Source: Eubacteriaceae bacterium Marseille-Q4139
GTDB lineage: Bacteria > Bacillota > Clostridia > Lachnospirales > Lachnospiraceae
Direction: 5' to 3'
DNA length: 64,000 nt
Assembly (NCBI GenBank): GCA_018223415.1
Contig: JAGTTQ010000001.1
Coordinates: forward strand, 3,887,565 to 3,951,564
Shown: positions 26,322-34,578 of the stretch, in pieces
Position numbering within the stretch: position 1 is the stretch's first letter
Layout of the letters: every line of letters starts with the position of its first letter
The notes under the pieces: model-generated
What the model was told of the DNA's origin: nothing
Seen by the model: only the letters and a program-made list of their open reading frames with translations
Databases searched by the model: none
Program-made: the position numbers and the translations under genes

Positions 26322-26871
26322 TCGACTTCACCCCCTTTCCAATGTCAGAAACAACAAAAGCTCTGTCAGGGATATCCTTTTCAAGAAGAGTATCAAGCTG
26401 ATATTCTACTTTACTGATATTCTGCAGAGCTTCTACAAAGCAGGGATGCAATTCCTCATCCATGCTCTTTGGTGCATATTCTGTTTTCCATTTCCTTAGC
26501 AGATGATAATAGTCCGACAGAACCCTAAAGCACTGCCTCTGTTCCTCATCCAATATCTGCTCCGGTGTTTTCCTTGGTGCAATCTTTTTCGGTGGTGCTC
26601 GGTTGGTTGCATCATAGTTTAGTCCAAAGTCAGATGCAATCTTCATTGCAGCTGACTTTGGTGCAAGACCGAAATACTTTGCAACAAAATCAATGGCATC
26701 ACCGGTATCTCCACAACCAAAGCAATAGTACCTCTTATCCATCTTCATACTGGGAGTCTTGTCCTTATGAAACGGACAGCAAGCCAGCCCGCTCCGGTTG
26801 ATTTTAATACCATACTGCATAGCCACTTGCCTTGCAGTGACATTGTCCTTTACTACTGTAAATACATTCAT
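26236..26871 (-). CDS. CHC2 zinc-finger DNA primase-like protein
   Basis: A 211-residue protein with an N-terminal CHC2 zinc-binding domain: CCPFHKDKTPSMKMD followed by YYCFGCGDTGDAIDFV, giving Cys, His and the Cys pair that hold zinc. The toprim catalytic domain of full DnaG-type primases is absent, which is usual for the short version coupled to VirE-like helicases in mobile elements. The C-terminal half is helical with no motif I know. It begins 2 nt after the relaxase gene's stop and overlaps the next gene. The likely role is priming during replication of the element. Confidence 0.87.
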   Translation of the reverse strand: MNVFTVVKDNVTARQVAMQYGIKINRSGLACCPFHKDKTPSMKMDKRYYCFGCGDTGDAIDFVAKYFGLAPKSAAMKIASDFGLNYDATNRAPPKKIAPRKTPEQILDEEQRQCFRVLSDYYHLLRKWKTEYAPKSMDEELHPCFVEALQNISKVEYQLDTLLEKDIPDRAFVVSDIGKGVKSIVRRIEEYRRSQGDTGVHRKGRSQENSR

Positions 26872-26873
26872 GC

Positions 26874-28103
26874 TTATCCCAACTCCTCTCCCCTTGATTT
26901 CTTCTGTGCCGGTGCTTCGGTAACATTTGCTCTCTGCTCCTCTACAAGCCTCTTATTTGCCTCAAGAAGGGCACGAACCGACTTCCTTGCATGTTCCTTT
27001 ACCTCAGCTTTCTTTTGCTCCTTTAAGCGTGGATTTTGCAATGCTCCCATAACCTTATCAGCCACCTTCTGAGCCATGCTCCTGAGCTTGTTCTCCAAAT
27101 TATCAAGGCATCTTCCAACAAAATCCCTTTTATCCTTTGGTGTTTTTCTCTCATCCGAAGTCAGCCACTTTTTATACTTGCGAAGCTCCTCGATATCTTC
27201 CTCTCTGGTCTGCTCTGCCACTGTTTCAGATACCACCTCACATGCTTTTTCATAGGCATCCTCAGCCACCTCTTCCACAAAGGCTTCCAAATCAGAAATC
27301 TTCATTGTGAGTGCATCTAATGTTGCCTGATTTTCAGCAATTCGTCTTTTCTGATTTTCGATAATAAAATCCTGCTTCTCAAGATAACTGACACCGCCAT
27401 AGACCGGCTCGAAATCTATCTCGACTCCGTTTCTGTGGGCAATATCCAAAAACATTTTTCTGCATTCCGCATCAAAGCTGATTTTCCGGTTATTGTATTT
27501 CCCCTTTTTCTTTGTTGGGTCAGGCAGTTCAAATCCCAGTTCTTCCAGTGCTTTCTCTTGCTGAGGACACAACTCTCCATATTGATTTTTTGCATCAAAC
27601 ACATGCCTCTCATGGATATGTGGTGTTGACTCATCCATGTGCAGTGCCCAGTCTAAAATGTGAACATGTGAACCATATCGTTTATTAAATTCCTCAAAAT
27701 ACTCTGCCACTACCTTAGCCAGCACATCTGCCGAAACCGTTTCGTCTATATTACCAAGCTGTAACACAGTTTCTTCCGGACAAGTCTTATTATTTTTCAG
27801 TACATCATCAATGGTTCTGTTCCGTTCCGGATGCCTTGCCATCTCATTTCTCTCATTCTGTGCATCCACATGGTCTGAGTAATGCTCAAAATAATAGGCA
27901 CGCTCAACTTCGGTAAAAGTAAACTGCCTCTCTTGGGAGCTACCGGCAAAGCTGTAACCTTGGTAGCAATCCCAATACACATTTTCTTTTGTCCTTTCAG
28001 GGTCAATATGCTCACTGTTCTCCACATCAAAATCTCGGTCATTATGCTTTACATCATAGACCCCATGCTTTCCGCTTCTGCCATTATGCCTTGAAGCTTT
28101 CAT
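26874..28103 (-). CDS. MobV (Mob/Pre) family relaxase
   Basis: A 409-residue relaxase of the Mob_Pre type. The metal-binding signature is HMDESTPHIHERHV at about residues 160-173, matching HxDExxPHxH of the MOBV family. An N-terminal segment (DVENSEHIDPERTKENVYWD) is also typical, and the C-terminal half is coiled coil, rich in Lys and Glu. Relaxases of this type nick their own oriT and pilot the strand into a helper channel. AAAGGAG lies 8 nt before the ATG. The upstream 320-nt gap carries a long palindrome that may be its oriT. Confidence 0.9.
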   Translation of the reverse strand: MKASRHNGRSGKHGVYDVKHNDRDFDVENSEHIDPERTKENVYWDCYQGYSFAGSSQERQFTFTEVERAYYFEHYSDHVDAQNERNEMARHPERNRTIDDVLKNNKTCPEETVLQLGNIDETVSADVLAKVVAEYFEEFNKRYGSHVHILDWALHMDESTPHIHERHVFDAKNQYGELCPQQEKALEELGFELPDPTKKKGKYNNRKISFDAECRKMFLDIAHRNGVEIDFEPVYGGVSYLEKQDFIIENQKRRIAENQATLDALTMKISDLEAFVEEVAEDAYEKACEVVSETVAEQTREEDIEELRKYKKWLTSDERKTPKDKRDFVGRCLDNLENKLRSMAQKVADKVMGALQNPRLKEQKKAEVKEHARKSVRALLEANKRLVEEQRANVTEAPAQKKSRGEELG

Positions 28104-28380
28104 TCGTTTTTCTCCTTTCCACTGCTTTCGTTTTTCAAAGGCGAAGCCGTTTTTTCCCTTGCGTTTGCGACAAGTAATACCCAGTACTTATCGTCGCAAC
28201 GACAATAAACTGGGCAAGGCTTCCGCCCTTGACCTGATGAAGGCTCTGCCTCTCAACTCCGACAAAGGTTGCACCTCTGTACTCTGCTCCGAAGGAGTTG
28301 AAATCTGTCATCCCCACAAGACGGATAACACAGTTCAACTTCTTCGGTTGCTCTGCATTTCCTACGGAAATTTGAGCATG
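28104..28380. other. Candidate oriT region upstream of the MobV relaxase
   Basis: The intergenic stretch between recombinase and relaxase holds an imperfect palindrome at 28180-28214. CCCAGT and ACTGGG form the outer arms, TTATCGTCG and CGACAATAA the inner arms. GC-rich shorter stems lie on the downstream side (GGGCAAGGCTTCCGCCC). MOBV relaxases usually nick beside such inverted repeats just upstream of their own gene. A 67-codon frame across this stretch has no ribosome site and I do not treat it as a gene. Confidence 0.5.
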
Positions 28381-28414
28381 AAAAAAGCACTCAAGACTTC
28401 TCTCAAGTGCTTTT
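28381..28414 (-). terminator. Intrinsic terminator of the serine recombinase gene
   Basis: AAAAAGCACTTGAGAG and its complement CTCAAGTGCTTTTTT form a stem of about ten GC/AT pairs followed on the minus strand by a T-run, 10 nt after the recombinase stop codon. The A-tract on the other side makes it potentially active in both directions. Confidence 0.75.
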
Positions 28415-28423
28415 TACGAAATC

Positions 28424-30286
28424 CTACACCGGCGTTCCGATTTTCGGCTCTAATGCAAGACTTCCCACTGTTGCATAGACTCCGTTCTCTCTGTCCTGCC
28501 TACGAATTTCTTCTTTCATAGCTTCTATCTTTGCTCGCTTTTCGCTCTTTACACGCTCTTCATACTTCCTCTGCCATCCGCTTTCTTTTCTTCGTAAATA
28601 CTGCTGATGCCTCTTATCCTTAATTCTGTTAATCCGGTCAATTTCAGCTTGTTCTTCCGGAGTAGGTTCTGTCATCATTGCCGGTGGAACATATCGCCCA
28701 ACAAAATTAAAATAGATTTCAATCTCCTGCGTGGTTTGAATGCTCCCCTTTCTGTCTCTTTCATGCACCAGCACCTTATCAACAAATTCATTTATCATTG
28801 CCGGTGTCAGTTCCTCAAACTTCTCATATTTATCAATCAGTGCCATAAATTTACTTGCAGAATTTTTGCTCTTCTCGTATTCAGTGAGCTTCACTTCCAA
28901 TTCCTTAAGCTCTGCATCAAGCTCTGCTTTTTCCTTGGAATACTGTTTATCTAAAACCTCATATCTGCTATCCGGCAGTTTTCCAAGAATGTTGTCCTCA
29001 TAAATACGACAGATTAACTTCTCAAGCTCCTCACAGCGATTTCTAGCCACCGTAATTCTCGCCCTAACCCTTTTTACCTCTGCATCCTCTTGCGTTGATT
29101 GTGCGGTTGCTATGGTTTCCAAAAATTCATTACGGTCATACTTGGCATATTCAAAGATTGCCTTGAGCATATCCCCTATCAGCTCCAACACCACCGACTC
29201 GTTAATTCTATGCTGGGTATTGCATAATGTACCAACCGGCACCTTGCTATAAGCGGAACATGTATATTGTGGTATTCTCTTGCCATTGCTTGTCCGATGC
29301 ACATACATTTTCGCTCCACAATCAGCACAACGCATGAGTCCGGTAAGAACATGATGCTCTCCCCATCCGTCCGGATATCTCCTGACATTTGCTCGTAACT
29401 TCTGCACTGTATCAAAGGTTTGCTGGTCAATAATCGGCTCCTGCGTATTCTCAAATATTACCCAATTATCTTCCGATACATAATGGCTCTTTTTATCCTT
29501 AAAGTGCTTCTGCGTTTTGAAATTCACAGTGTGACCTAAGTATTCTCTTTTCTTCAATATCCCAACTACTGTAGAAGAACCCCATCCATAAGGGTCTTTA
29601 AAAGTCTTATGCCTATTGTTCCCTTGCCCAAAGCGTGCCATATGCACTGCCGGTATTTCTACTTTCTTCTCCTGCAAAAGAGTAGCTATCTGATAAGGAC
29701 CCAGCCCATCAATAGTCCATTTGAATATCTGCCTCACGATTTCAGCAGCTTCTTCATCCACAATCCAATGATTTCCGTCATTTTCATCTTTCAGATATCC
29801 GTATGGTGTAACACTAGCCACATGCTTTCCGGATTTTCCCTTGGACTTGAATGTGGATTTTATCTTTTTGCTGATATCCTTGGCATACATTTCATTCATA
29901 ACATCCCTGAATACAAGGAAATCGTCATCTCCATTGTAACTGTCATGGTTATCATTAATTGCAATCAGACGGACTCCCTTTTTACGGAAGAACTCTCTGA
30001 GCTGACCTACAACAAGATAATCTCGTCCTAATCGACTCATATCCTTCAGGATAATGGTTTCCACCTCTCCATCTTCCACAAGCTCCATCATAGCCTTAAA
30101 GGACGGTCTTTCAAAGGTTGTACCGGATATACCATCATCAGTGAAGTGCCTGAACCTAGTCCACCCTTTTTCTCTGCAATAATCTTCTAGCAACTTCTTT
30201 TGATTTGATATACTGTACGACTCTCCAAGGTTCTCATCCTCTCGGCTTAATCGCTCGTATAATACAATAATCTTTTCACTACTCAT
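28424..30286 (-). CDS. Large serine recombinase (TndX/TnpX-like integrase)
   Basis: A 620-residue serine recombinase. The catalytic domain (residues 1-150) has LYERLSREDENLGESYSI, with the nucleophile Ser in RLSRED, and KDMSRLGRDYLVVGQ. A recombinase domain (about 180-270), a zinc ribbon (MRCADCGAKMYVH...YTCSAYSKVP) and a coiled-coil C-terminal region follow. This architecture fits TnpX/TndX recombinases of Tn4451/Tn5397-like elements, which move through a circular intermediate and use a 2-bp crossover. The observed GG core fits. AAAGGAG precedes the ATG. It is the first gene inside the element, 95 nt from the virD4 junction and in the same direction as virD4, so read-through could feed it. 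Confidence 0.95.
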   Translation of the reverse strand: MSSEKIIVLYERLSREDENLGESYSISNQKKLLEDYCREKGWTRFRHFTDDGISGTTFERPSFKAMMELVEDGEVETIILKDMSRLGRDYLVVGQLREFFRKKGVRLIAINDNHDSYNGDDDFLVFRDVMNEMYAKDISKKIKSTFKSKGKSGKHVASVTPYGYLKDENDGNHWIVDEEAAEIVRQIFKWTIDGLGPYQIATLLQEKKVEIPAVHMARFGQGNNRHKTFKDPYGWGSSTVVGILKKREYLGHTVNFKTQKHFKDKKSHYVSEDNWVIFENTQEPIIDQQTFDTVQKLRANVRRYPDGWGEHHVLTGLMRCADCGAKMYVHRTSNGKRIPQYTCSAYSKVPVGTLCNTQHRINESVVLELIGDMLKAIFEYAKYDRNEFLETIATAQSTQEDAEVKRVRARITVARNRCEELEKLICRIYEDNILGKLPDSRYEVLDKQYSKEKAELDAELKELEVKLTEYEKSKNSASKFMALIDKYEKFEELTPAMINEFVDKVLVHERDRKGSIQTTQEIEIYFNFVGRYVPPAMMTEPTPEEQAEIDRINRIKDKRHQQYLRRKESGWQRKYEERVKSEKRAKIEAMKEEIRRQDRENGVYATVGSLALEPKIGTPV

Positions 30287-30350
30287 GTTCTGCTCCTTTC
30301 CTCTGTATTTGAGCCAAAAATAATAAGCTCAAAGAGAACTTTTAATCTAA

Positions 30351-30383
30351 GGTACTAAAAATACTCTTTCAACTTACTACACC
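30351..30383. other. Attachment site (5'-virD4 side) of the mobilizable element
   Basis: GGTACTAAAAA (30351-30361), a 20-nt arm, and the crossover CC/GG at 30382-30383, beyond which VirD4 codons for KLAAG begin. It mirrors the other end exactly in spacing. The element's frame reads three extra residues and a stop into virD4 (VVS*). Confidence 0.85.
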
Positions 30384-31463
30384 GGCAGCCAGTTTATATT
30401 TCTTATACTGCCTGACAGCAAAATGCTCCGGGTTGTCTGCCTCCAATTCCTCAAACAACTCATCTACAGCATTTTTGAACGATTCATCATCCTCACGGGT
30501 TTCAGACGCATTGATGAATTCCAGCAGCGTGGAGAAGTTCTGCTCCTCCTCCGGGGCCTCATACCAAATATAGCCGATGAGCGCCGTATACAGCAGCCGC
30601 TCTGCCTTGATCCAGAAATCCTCGGAAGATTTTTCACCCTCCCCCTTGGTGTTGGCAATGATGGTGTTGACCAGTTTGAGAATATCCTTCTCACTGCGGA
30701 TATAGTGGAAGGGGTTATAGTGCATGGATTTACGGAAGTTGATGGTATTCAGGACTTTTACCACATACCCCTCATTGACCAGCATTTTCCCGCACTCGAT
30801 GATGATGGTGCCTTTCGGGTCCGTGACCACATAGGACACGTTTTTCGGCATCTGCATCAAATTCGGCTTCACATAGAAGCGCGTCTTGCCGGAACCGGAA
30901 CCACCGATCACAATCACGTTTTTGTTCCTGGCGTATTTCGGATTCTTCGGGCGGCTGCTCATGGTCAGTCGTTCCGTCTGGGTCAGGATGATGTTATTCT
31001 CAAACACTGGGGCAATGTACGGCTCAATGTCCTTCGGCCCGCCCCATCGGGCGGAGCCGTATTCCTCACCGGGACGGTATTTTTTGGCGTTTTTATGCCG
31101 GAAGTAAAGGATCGCATAAAATGCGGCTGCGGCGATCACGCCGGCTCCCATGTCCATCAGGTGGATACTGGGTAGCGGATTTTGGAACGCCAGGCCAAAG
31201 TTCTGAAGCAGAACCATCAGCCGGGTAATAGCAGAATCCCCTGTACAGTGACGGTACAGCCATGCGCTTTTGTCGATCAGATAGAACACAATCGCAAATG
31301 GGATAAGTTTGGGAAGCAGCTTTTTGACCTGAACGCCCTGTAACTTTTCCCGGACAGCGGATGCCAGTTTCTGCCCCCAGGCGCTGCCCCCGGTCTGGTT
31401 GGAGGGTGCTTTTTTACGCGGCTTGCGAGCCGGCATAGCCCCCCGCCTGATTTTCCTGCTCAT
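30382..31463 (-). pseudogene. virD4: Coupling protein VirD4, N-terminal part
   Basis: The first ~361 residues of a VirD4/TraG coupling ATPase: a basic N-terminus, two transmembrane segments (LIPFAIVFYLIDKSAWLY and GAGVIAAAAFYAILYF), EEYGSARWG and Walker A (VIGGSGSGKTRFYVKPN). It ends at the insertion junction after LAAG; the element adds three residues and a stop at 30369. The ATG at 31463 overlaps the pcfB stop by 4 nt (ATGA), which supports this start and coupling. The intact protein would bring the relaxase-DNA complex to the channel; this half has no Walker B and should not function. Confidence 0.93.
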
Positions 31464-31960
31464 CGTTCCTGTCCCCTCTCTTTCTTGTGAGATTTTTCGC
31501 GTTCACGGTGCTTCGCGACGCGGTCTTTGGCAATCTGAAGTTTCTTGCGGATGGACATCTTCGGCTTTTTCTCCTTTTCCGCCGAGATGCCCGCATACTC
31601 CTTAAAGGCAGCGGTCATAACATCCACATCCCTGGCGCGGAAAAAGACCAGATACCGGGGCGGGGATGTGAAACTGTCTTTTTTCAGGCTGTAGTCAACG
31701 CCGTATTTTCGGGCCACGCGCTCAAAGGATTTGATATTGTTGTCCGTAATCTCAATGTTGGTAAGCTGACTTCCCTCCTTCATCATCTGTTTCAGGCTCT
31801 GCTTGCCCCGCCGGGTGACCGAGCTGCACCGTCTGATCGACGATTTCTGCTGATTCATTTCCGAAACCAGCTTTTTAAGCACCGCCTTCAGAACGCCCTC
31901 TGTAACCTTTGCCCCCTTGATACAAAGAGAGATGGTTTTTTCCGTGGTTTCCTCCTGCAT
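31460..31960 (-). CDS. pcfB: PcfB family (DUF3801) transfer protein
   Basis: A 166-residue protein of the PcfB/DUF3801 family: an N-terminal helical part (GVLKAVLKKLVSEMNQQK), a central IEITDNNIKSFERVARKYGV...YLVFFRARDVDVMTAAFKEY domain, and a Lys/Arg-rich tail. PcfB proteins act with the coupling protein and are encoded directly before it, as here (4-nt overlap). I start at the ATG at 31960. An earlier in-frame GTG overlaps the GAGGAGG itself and is unlikely. Confidence 0.88.
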   Translation of the reverse strand: MQEETTEKTISLCIKGAKVTEGVLKAVLKKLVSEMNQQKSSIRRCSSVTRRGKQSLKQMMKEGSQLTNIEITDNNIKSFERVARKYGVDYSLKKDSFTSPPRYLVFFRARDVDVMTAAFKEYAGISAEKEKKPKMSIRKKLQIAKDRVAKHREREKSHKKERGQER

Positions 31961-32041
31961 TTGGTTTATCACCTCCTCGTTCCGGGAATTTTTCCTGTTT
32001 ACCTGAATAAAAGCTGCAAACTCATGATATGACCTTGACTA

Positions 32042-32953
32042 CTATTCCTCTCTTCTGCCGTAGAGATCATGGTTGACAAGGGCGCTGTAATAGCTGCTGA
32101 TGGTAACCGGCGCATTGTACAGGGTAGCCAGTAAGTAGCGTTTGATGTTTTTGATCGCCGTGGTGTTTGATTTGAGACAATCTAAAACGTACTCAATATG
32201 GTCGCTGGTCAATTTCATCAGACGGCTTTTTACCACTTCAGCGGGCTTGTCCTCGCCGCAGACATGAAGATACTGTCGCTTGGAGCAGACCGTCTCCACA
32301 AGCAGCTCCAGAATTTCGTTGAGCACCTCTCCATCATATGGGTGGTTGGCCAACAGAACATCAAACTCCAACTGATCCAAAAAATAATCCCGATACTGTT
32401 TGTACTCATCCAATCCATCATATCCATCGTCGCCTTCCGGCGGATAGATAGGATTGATCTTGTTAAACTCAGTATTATTTATATTAGTCTTATTAGAGTG
32501 TCGTTCTGACATATCTAGAGATGTCGTTTTAACACTTTTAGAAGTGTCATTTTGACACTTCTGGAAATGTCGGTTCTGGAGCAGTGTTGAAAAGTTCTTC
32601 ACATAGATGCGCGTCGGTTTGCCCTGTCCCTGGCGTTTGCGCTCAATCAGGCCATATTCACTGTCCAGTTCATTGAGCAGCTTCACCGCCTTCTTGTTGC
32701 CGCAGTTCAAATCTTCCATAATGCTGTCCACCGTGTAGTAGATAAACACACGGTTTTCCTCATCCACCCAGCCATTCCTGGCCGAGAGGGCAAGCCTGTC
32801 CAGCATCAGGCCATACAGGAGTTTGGCTTCCAGGGAGATTTCGCACAACGCTGGCTCTGTAAAGAAAGCCTTCGGGATGCGGTAAAACGCAAACTGCTCT
32901 GCACCTGCGCCATAGAAATAGGGCAAATCCGGCAGTTTTCTTACGCGATCCAT
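32042..32953 (-). CDS. RepA-type replication initiator-like protein of the ICE
   Basis: A 303-residue protein whose first ~130 residues fit the RepA N-terminal winged-helix domain (EQFAFYRIPKAFFTEPALCE, EAKLLYGLMLDRLALS, GKPTRIYVKNF). The C-terminal domain resembles that shared by ICE RepA proteins (YKQYRDYFLDQLEFDVLL...YLLATLYNAPVTISSYY). Such proteins are thought to start plasmid-like replication of the excised ICE. Its own ribosome site is weak. A strong site upstream serves an 8-codon ORF that stops one base before the repA ATG, so translation is probably coupled. Confidence 0.82.
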   Translation of the reverse strand: MDRVRKLPDLPYFYGAGAEQFAFYRIPKAFFTEPALCEISLEAKLLYGLMLDRLALSARNGWVDEENRVFIYYTVDSIMEDLNCGNKKAVKLLNELDSEYGLIERKRQGQGKPTRIYVKNFSTLLQNRHFQKCQNDTSKSVKTTSLDMSERHSNKTNINNTEFNKINPIYPPEGDDGYDGLDEYKQYRDYFLDQLEFDVLLANHPYDGEVLNEILELLVETVCSKRQYLHVCGEDKPAEVVKSRLMKLTSDHIEYVLDCLKSNTTAIKNIKRYLLATLYNAPVTISSYYSALVNHDLYGRREE

Positions 32954-32954
32954 T

Positions 32955-32981
32955 TTATCGCCAAAATTCCATGTTACTCAT
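32955..32981 (-). CDS. Eight-codon coupling ORF in front of repA
   Basis: GGGAGGA, 8 nt upstream, directs an ATG whose frame encodes MSNMEFWR and stops (TAA) one nucleotide before the repA start codon. The repA gene itself has only a poor ribosome site. This is the layout of a translational coupler. The start overlaps the last codons of the upstream 47-residue membrane protein. No peptide function is implied. Confidence 0.4.
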   Translation of the reverse strand: MSNMEFWR

Positions 32982-33117
32982 AATCCTGGTCCTCCCTCTT
33001 TTTTCTGCCCTGCATGATCTGTTTCATCTGGCCGTCCGCCAGTGTCGCAGCGCGGACACAGCAAAACATGACCAACACCAGCAGCAGAACCGCCAGGCCG
33101 ATCATCCATTTCAGCAT
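32974..33117 (-). CDS. 47-residue single-helix membrane protein
   Basis: A short ORF (MLKWMIGLAVLLLVLVMFCC, then VRAATLADGQMKQIMQGRKK) with one strong hydrophobic helix and a basic cytoplasmic tail. It is typical of small membrane proteins that accompany RepA in this ICE type. GGAAGGGATG lies a little far upstream of the ATG. It reads into repA through the 8-codon ORF. Function unknown. Confidence 0.6.
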   Translation of the reverse strand: MLKWMIGLAVLLLVLVMFCCVRAATLADGQMKQIMQGRKKREDQDYE

Positions 33118-33528
33118 ATCGCTCACATCCCTTCCTTTGATTTTGTGTCATAGCAGTCTCCGGCAGGCACTTCCGCCGGAATGACAACGGCACATTCATA
33201 TGGCGGGGCCGGCAAAATGAACCGCCCCGCCACATGGTATCTACTGTTGTCAGTAGTTAACATTTGAGTGTTTGCCTGTGCTCATCCCAGACCCGTTCCT
33301 ATCCCGATTCCCGCGACGTATTTTCCTGGCAAGACACGCAGAATGCACATTCAGTGCCAGGTATCTATCTGGGCAGGCTATTCAGTTGTCAAGGTACTGT
33401 GAAGGGAATGGCTTAACGCCTTTCCCTTCACTTCTCGGATTCTTTAATGGAGTTTTTCAAGCTATCTGCGTCAGATAATTTGAAAACTTGCAAAAGAGCT
33501 TTTAGACGCCTATATCCGCTGCCAAATG
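33118..33528 (-). promoter_or_regulatory. Intergenic control region before the repA-virD4 operon
   Basis: This 410-nt stretch holds no convincing gene. It has a 13-bp hairpin at 33399-33431 (arms GTGAAGGGAA and TTCCCTTCAC) and a second GC hairpin at 33201-33232 (TGGCGGGG and CCCCGCCA). A TTGACA hexamer (33392-33387) with GATAGA 17 nt downstream is a possible promoter reading into the repA operon. The -10 match is poor, so the promoter call is weak. Confidence 0.4.
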
Positions 33529-33570
33529 AAAAAAAGCCGCCTGCAAGTGATGATTTCACTCACAGGCGGC
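33529..33570 (-). terminator. Intrinsic terminator of the sigma-like regulator transcript
   Basis: GCCGCCTG and CAGGCGGC, extended by an inner AGTGA/TCACT pairing, form a long stem at 33536-33570. A run of seven T residues follows on the minus strand. It lies 18 nt beyond the stop codon of the 78-residue gene and cleanly separates the regulatory genes from the transfer operon. Confidence 0.88.
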
Positions 33571-33588
33571 AAGCTGGATAAAAGAATA

Positions 33589-33825
33589 TCAGGCTTTCTG
33601 CATCCCGTACTTTTCACTGAGGTAACTGGTCAGGCAGTTCTCAAGCGAGCATACCCCGGCAAACGTACAGGTAACGGTAAAGCTGTGATCCAGGTAGCGG
33701 TAGGGATTACCGATCTGGCTGAGATAGGATTTGACCCGCTCCTCATAGGGCAGGCTCGGATCGACCTGGATGCTACTGGTGTCCACCAGTTTTTCCGCAT
33801 TCGCAGGCTTCATGTTGTTAGTCAT
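33589..33825 (-). CDS. Small DUF6870-like ICE protein
   Basis: A 78-residue protein (MTNNMKPANAEKLVDTSSIQ, RVKSYLSQIGNPYRYL, CTFAGVCSLENCLTSYLSEK) of a family regularly found next to the sigma-like gene in these elements. GAGGAGG is directly before the ATG at 33825 and 12 nt before a second ATG (33813), so either start is possible. It overlaps the last codons of the sigma-like gene by 8 nt and is followed by a terminator. Role unknown. Confidence 0.72.
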   Translation of the reverse strand: MTNNMKPANAEKLVDTSSIQVDPSLPYEERVKSYLSQIGNPYRYLDHSFTVTCTFAGVCSLENCLTSYLSEKYGMQKA

Positions 33826-34513
33826 CCTCCTCACCCCACTTCCTGGCGCAGCGGTTATAGACCCCACGCGGGATGCCAACTGCGTTGATTCCTTCTCTCC
33901 GGCGCACACGGGTGATGGCTTTCTTAATCATGTCGCTGACCGCCTGGTAGGAAACGCCAAGTTCGGACGCGATGTCCTTCGTGCCTCTCTGCTCGATAAA
34001 ATAGAGGATGATTACATGCCGCTGCTTCGGCGTCATGTGACCAAGGAACTTCTTAACCTGCCTCACATCCTCCCGCTCGATCAGGTCGGTCAGACCGTCC
34101 CAGGTGAAATCGCCCATATTGCTGCAACGGTCAGCATATAGGCCATCCAGCGAAATCTGGTGGTGACGCTGTTTCCGTTCATAGTTGGCGTTCAGGCGAT
34201 CTTCTGCTTCCAGATACAGGCGGGTATACCAGTTTTCGTTCTCGAAAACATCTTGAGCCACAGTTTCTTCATTTTCTTCCAATGCACCCCAGTATGTATA
34301 GCCGCCACAGTCATGGAGCCGGAACACGGTTGATTCCCGACCTCTGCGGCAAGCCACATACCCGTTCTGATAAACCGTGATCAGCATATCCGAAATCATC
34401 TCCCGGACAAGGATTCTTGCATCGGATTCCTCCAACTGCCGGATGCCCGGCACAGCAGCCTTCTTGCTGGGTACATTCTCTACCATAGACTTCAGATTTT
34501 TCAGTGTAAGCAT
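33818..34513 (-). CDS. Sigma-70 region 4-like ICE regulator
   Basis: A 231-residue protein. The C-terminal half carries a region-4-type helix-turn-helix (FLGHMTPKQRHVIILYFIEQ, TKDIASELGVSYQAVSDMIKKA, ITRVRRRE). The N-terminal half has no sigma region 2, but a VFRLHDCGGYTYWG segment. Such proteins are found at the regulatory end of Tn1549-type elements and may steer RNA polymerase to transfer promoters. I use the ATG at 34513, with GGAAGGA upstream. A ~300-nt structured leader precedes it. Confidence 0.8.
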   Translation of the reverse strand: MLTLKNLKSMVENVPSKKAAVPGIRQLEESDARILVREMISDMLITVYQNGYVACRRGRESTVFRLHDCGGYTYWGALEENEETVAQDVFENENWYTRLYLEAEDRLNANYERKQRHHQISLDGLYADRCSNMGDFTWDGLTDLIEREDVRQVKKFLGHMTPKQRHVIILYFIEQRGTKDIASELGVSYQAVSDMIKKAITRVRRREGINAVGIPRGVYNRCARKWGEEDD

Positions 34514-34578
34514 AAAAGACCATCCTTCCTGCCTTGCGGCACGGGCGGCCTGGTGCTTACGTTGATCGCAAACGAAGA

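Larger units (their letters stand above)
21825..30383 (-). mobile_element. 8.56-kb mobilizable element (large serine recombinase, MobV) inserted in virD4
   Basis: Removing 8,557 bp restores an intact virD4 frame. The only sequence shared by the two junctions is a GG dinucleotide (CC on plus at 21825-21826 and 30382-30383), as expected for a large serine recombinase. Inside each end, exactly 20 nt from the crossover, lies an 11-bp inverted repeat (TTTTTAGTACC at 21847-21857; GGTACTAAAAA at 30351-30361). Genes in order of transcription are serine recombinase, MobV relaxase, CHC2 primase, VirE-like helicase, TnpW, aph(2'')-IIa, aac(6')-Im and a PHP hydrolase. It has no channel genes, so it must use a helper conjugation system. 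GC content is visibly lower than in the host ICE. Confidence 0.93.

Noticed and set aside
28135..28338. 67-codon minus-strand ORF between relaxase and recombinase genes
   Set aside because: No ribosome site, and it spans the palindromic candidate oriT; the non-coding explanation is better.
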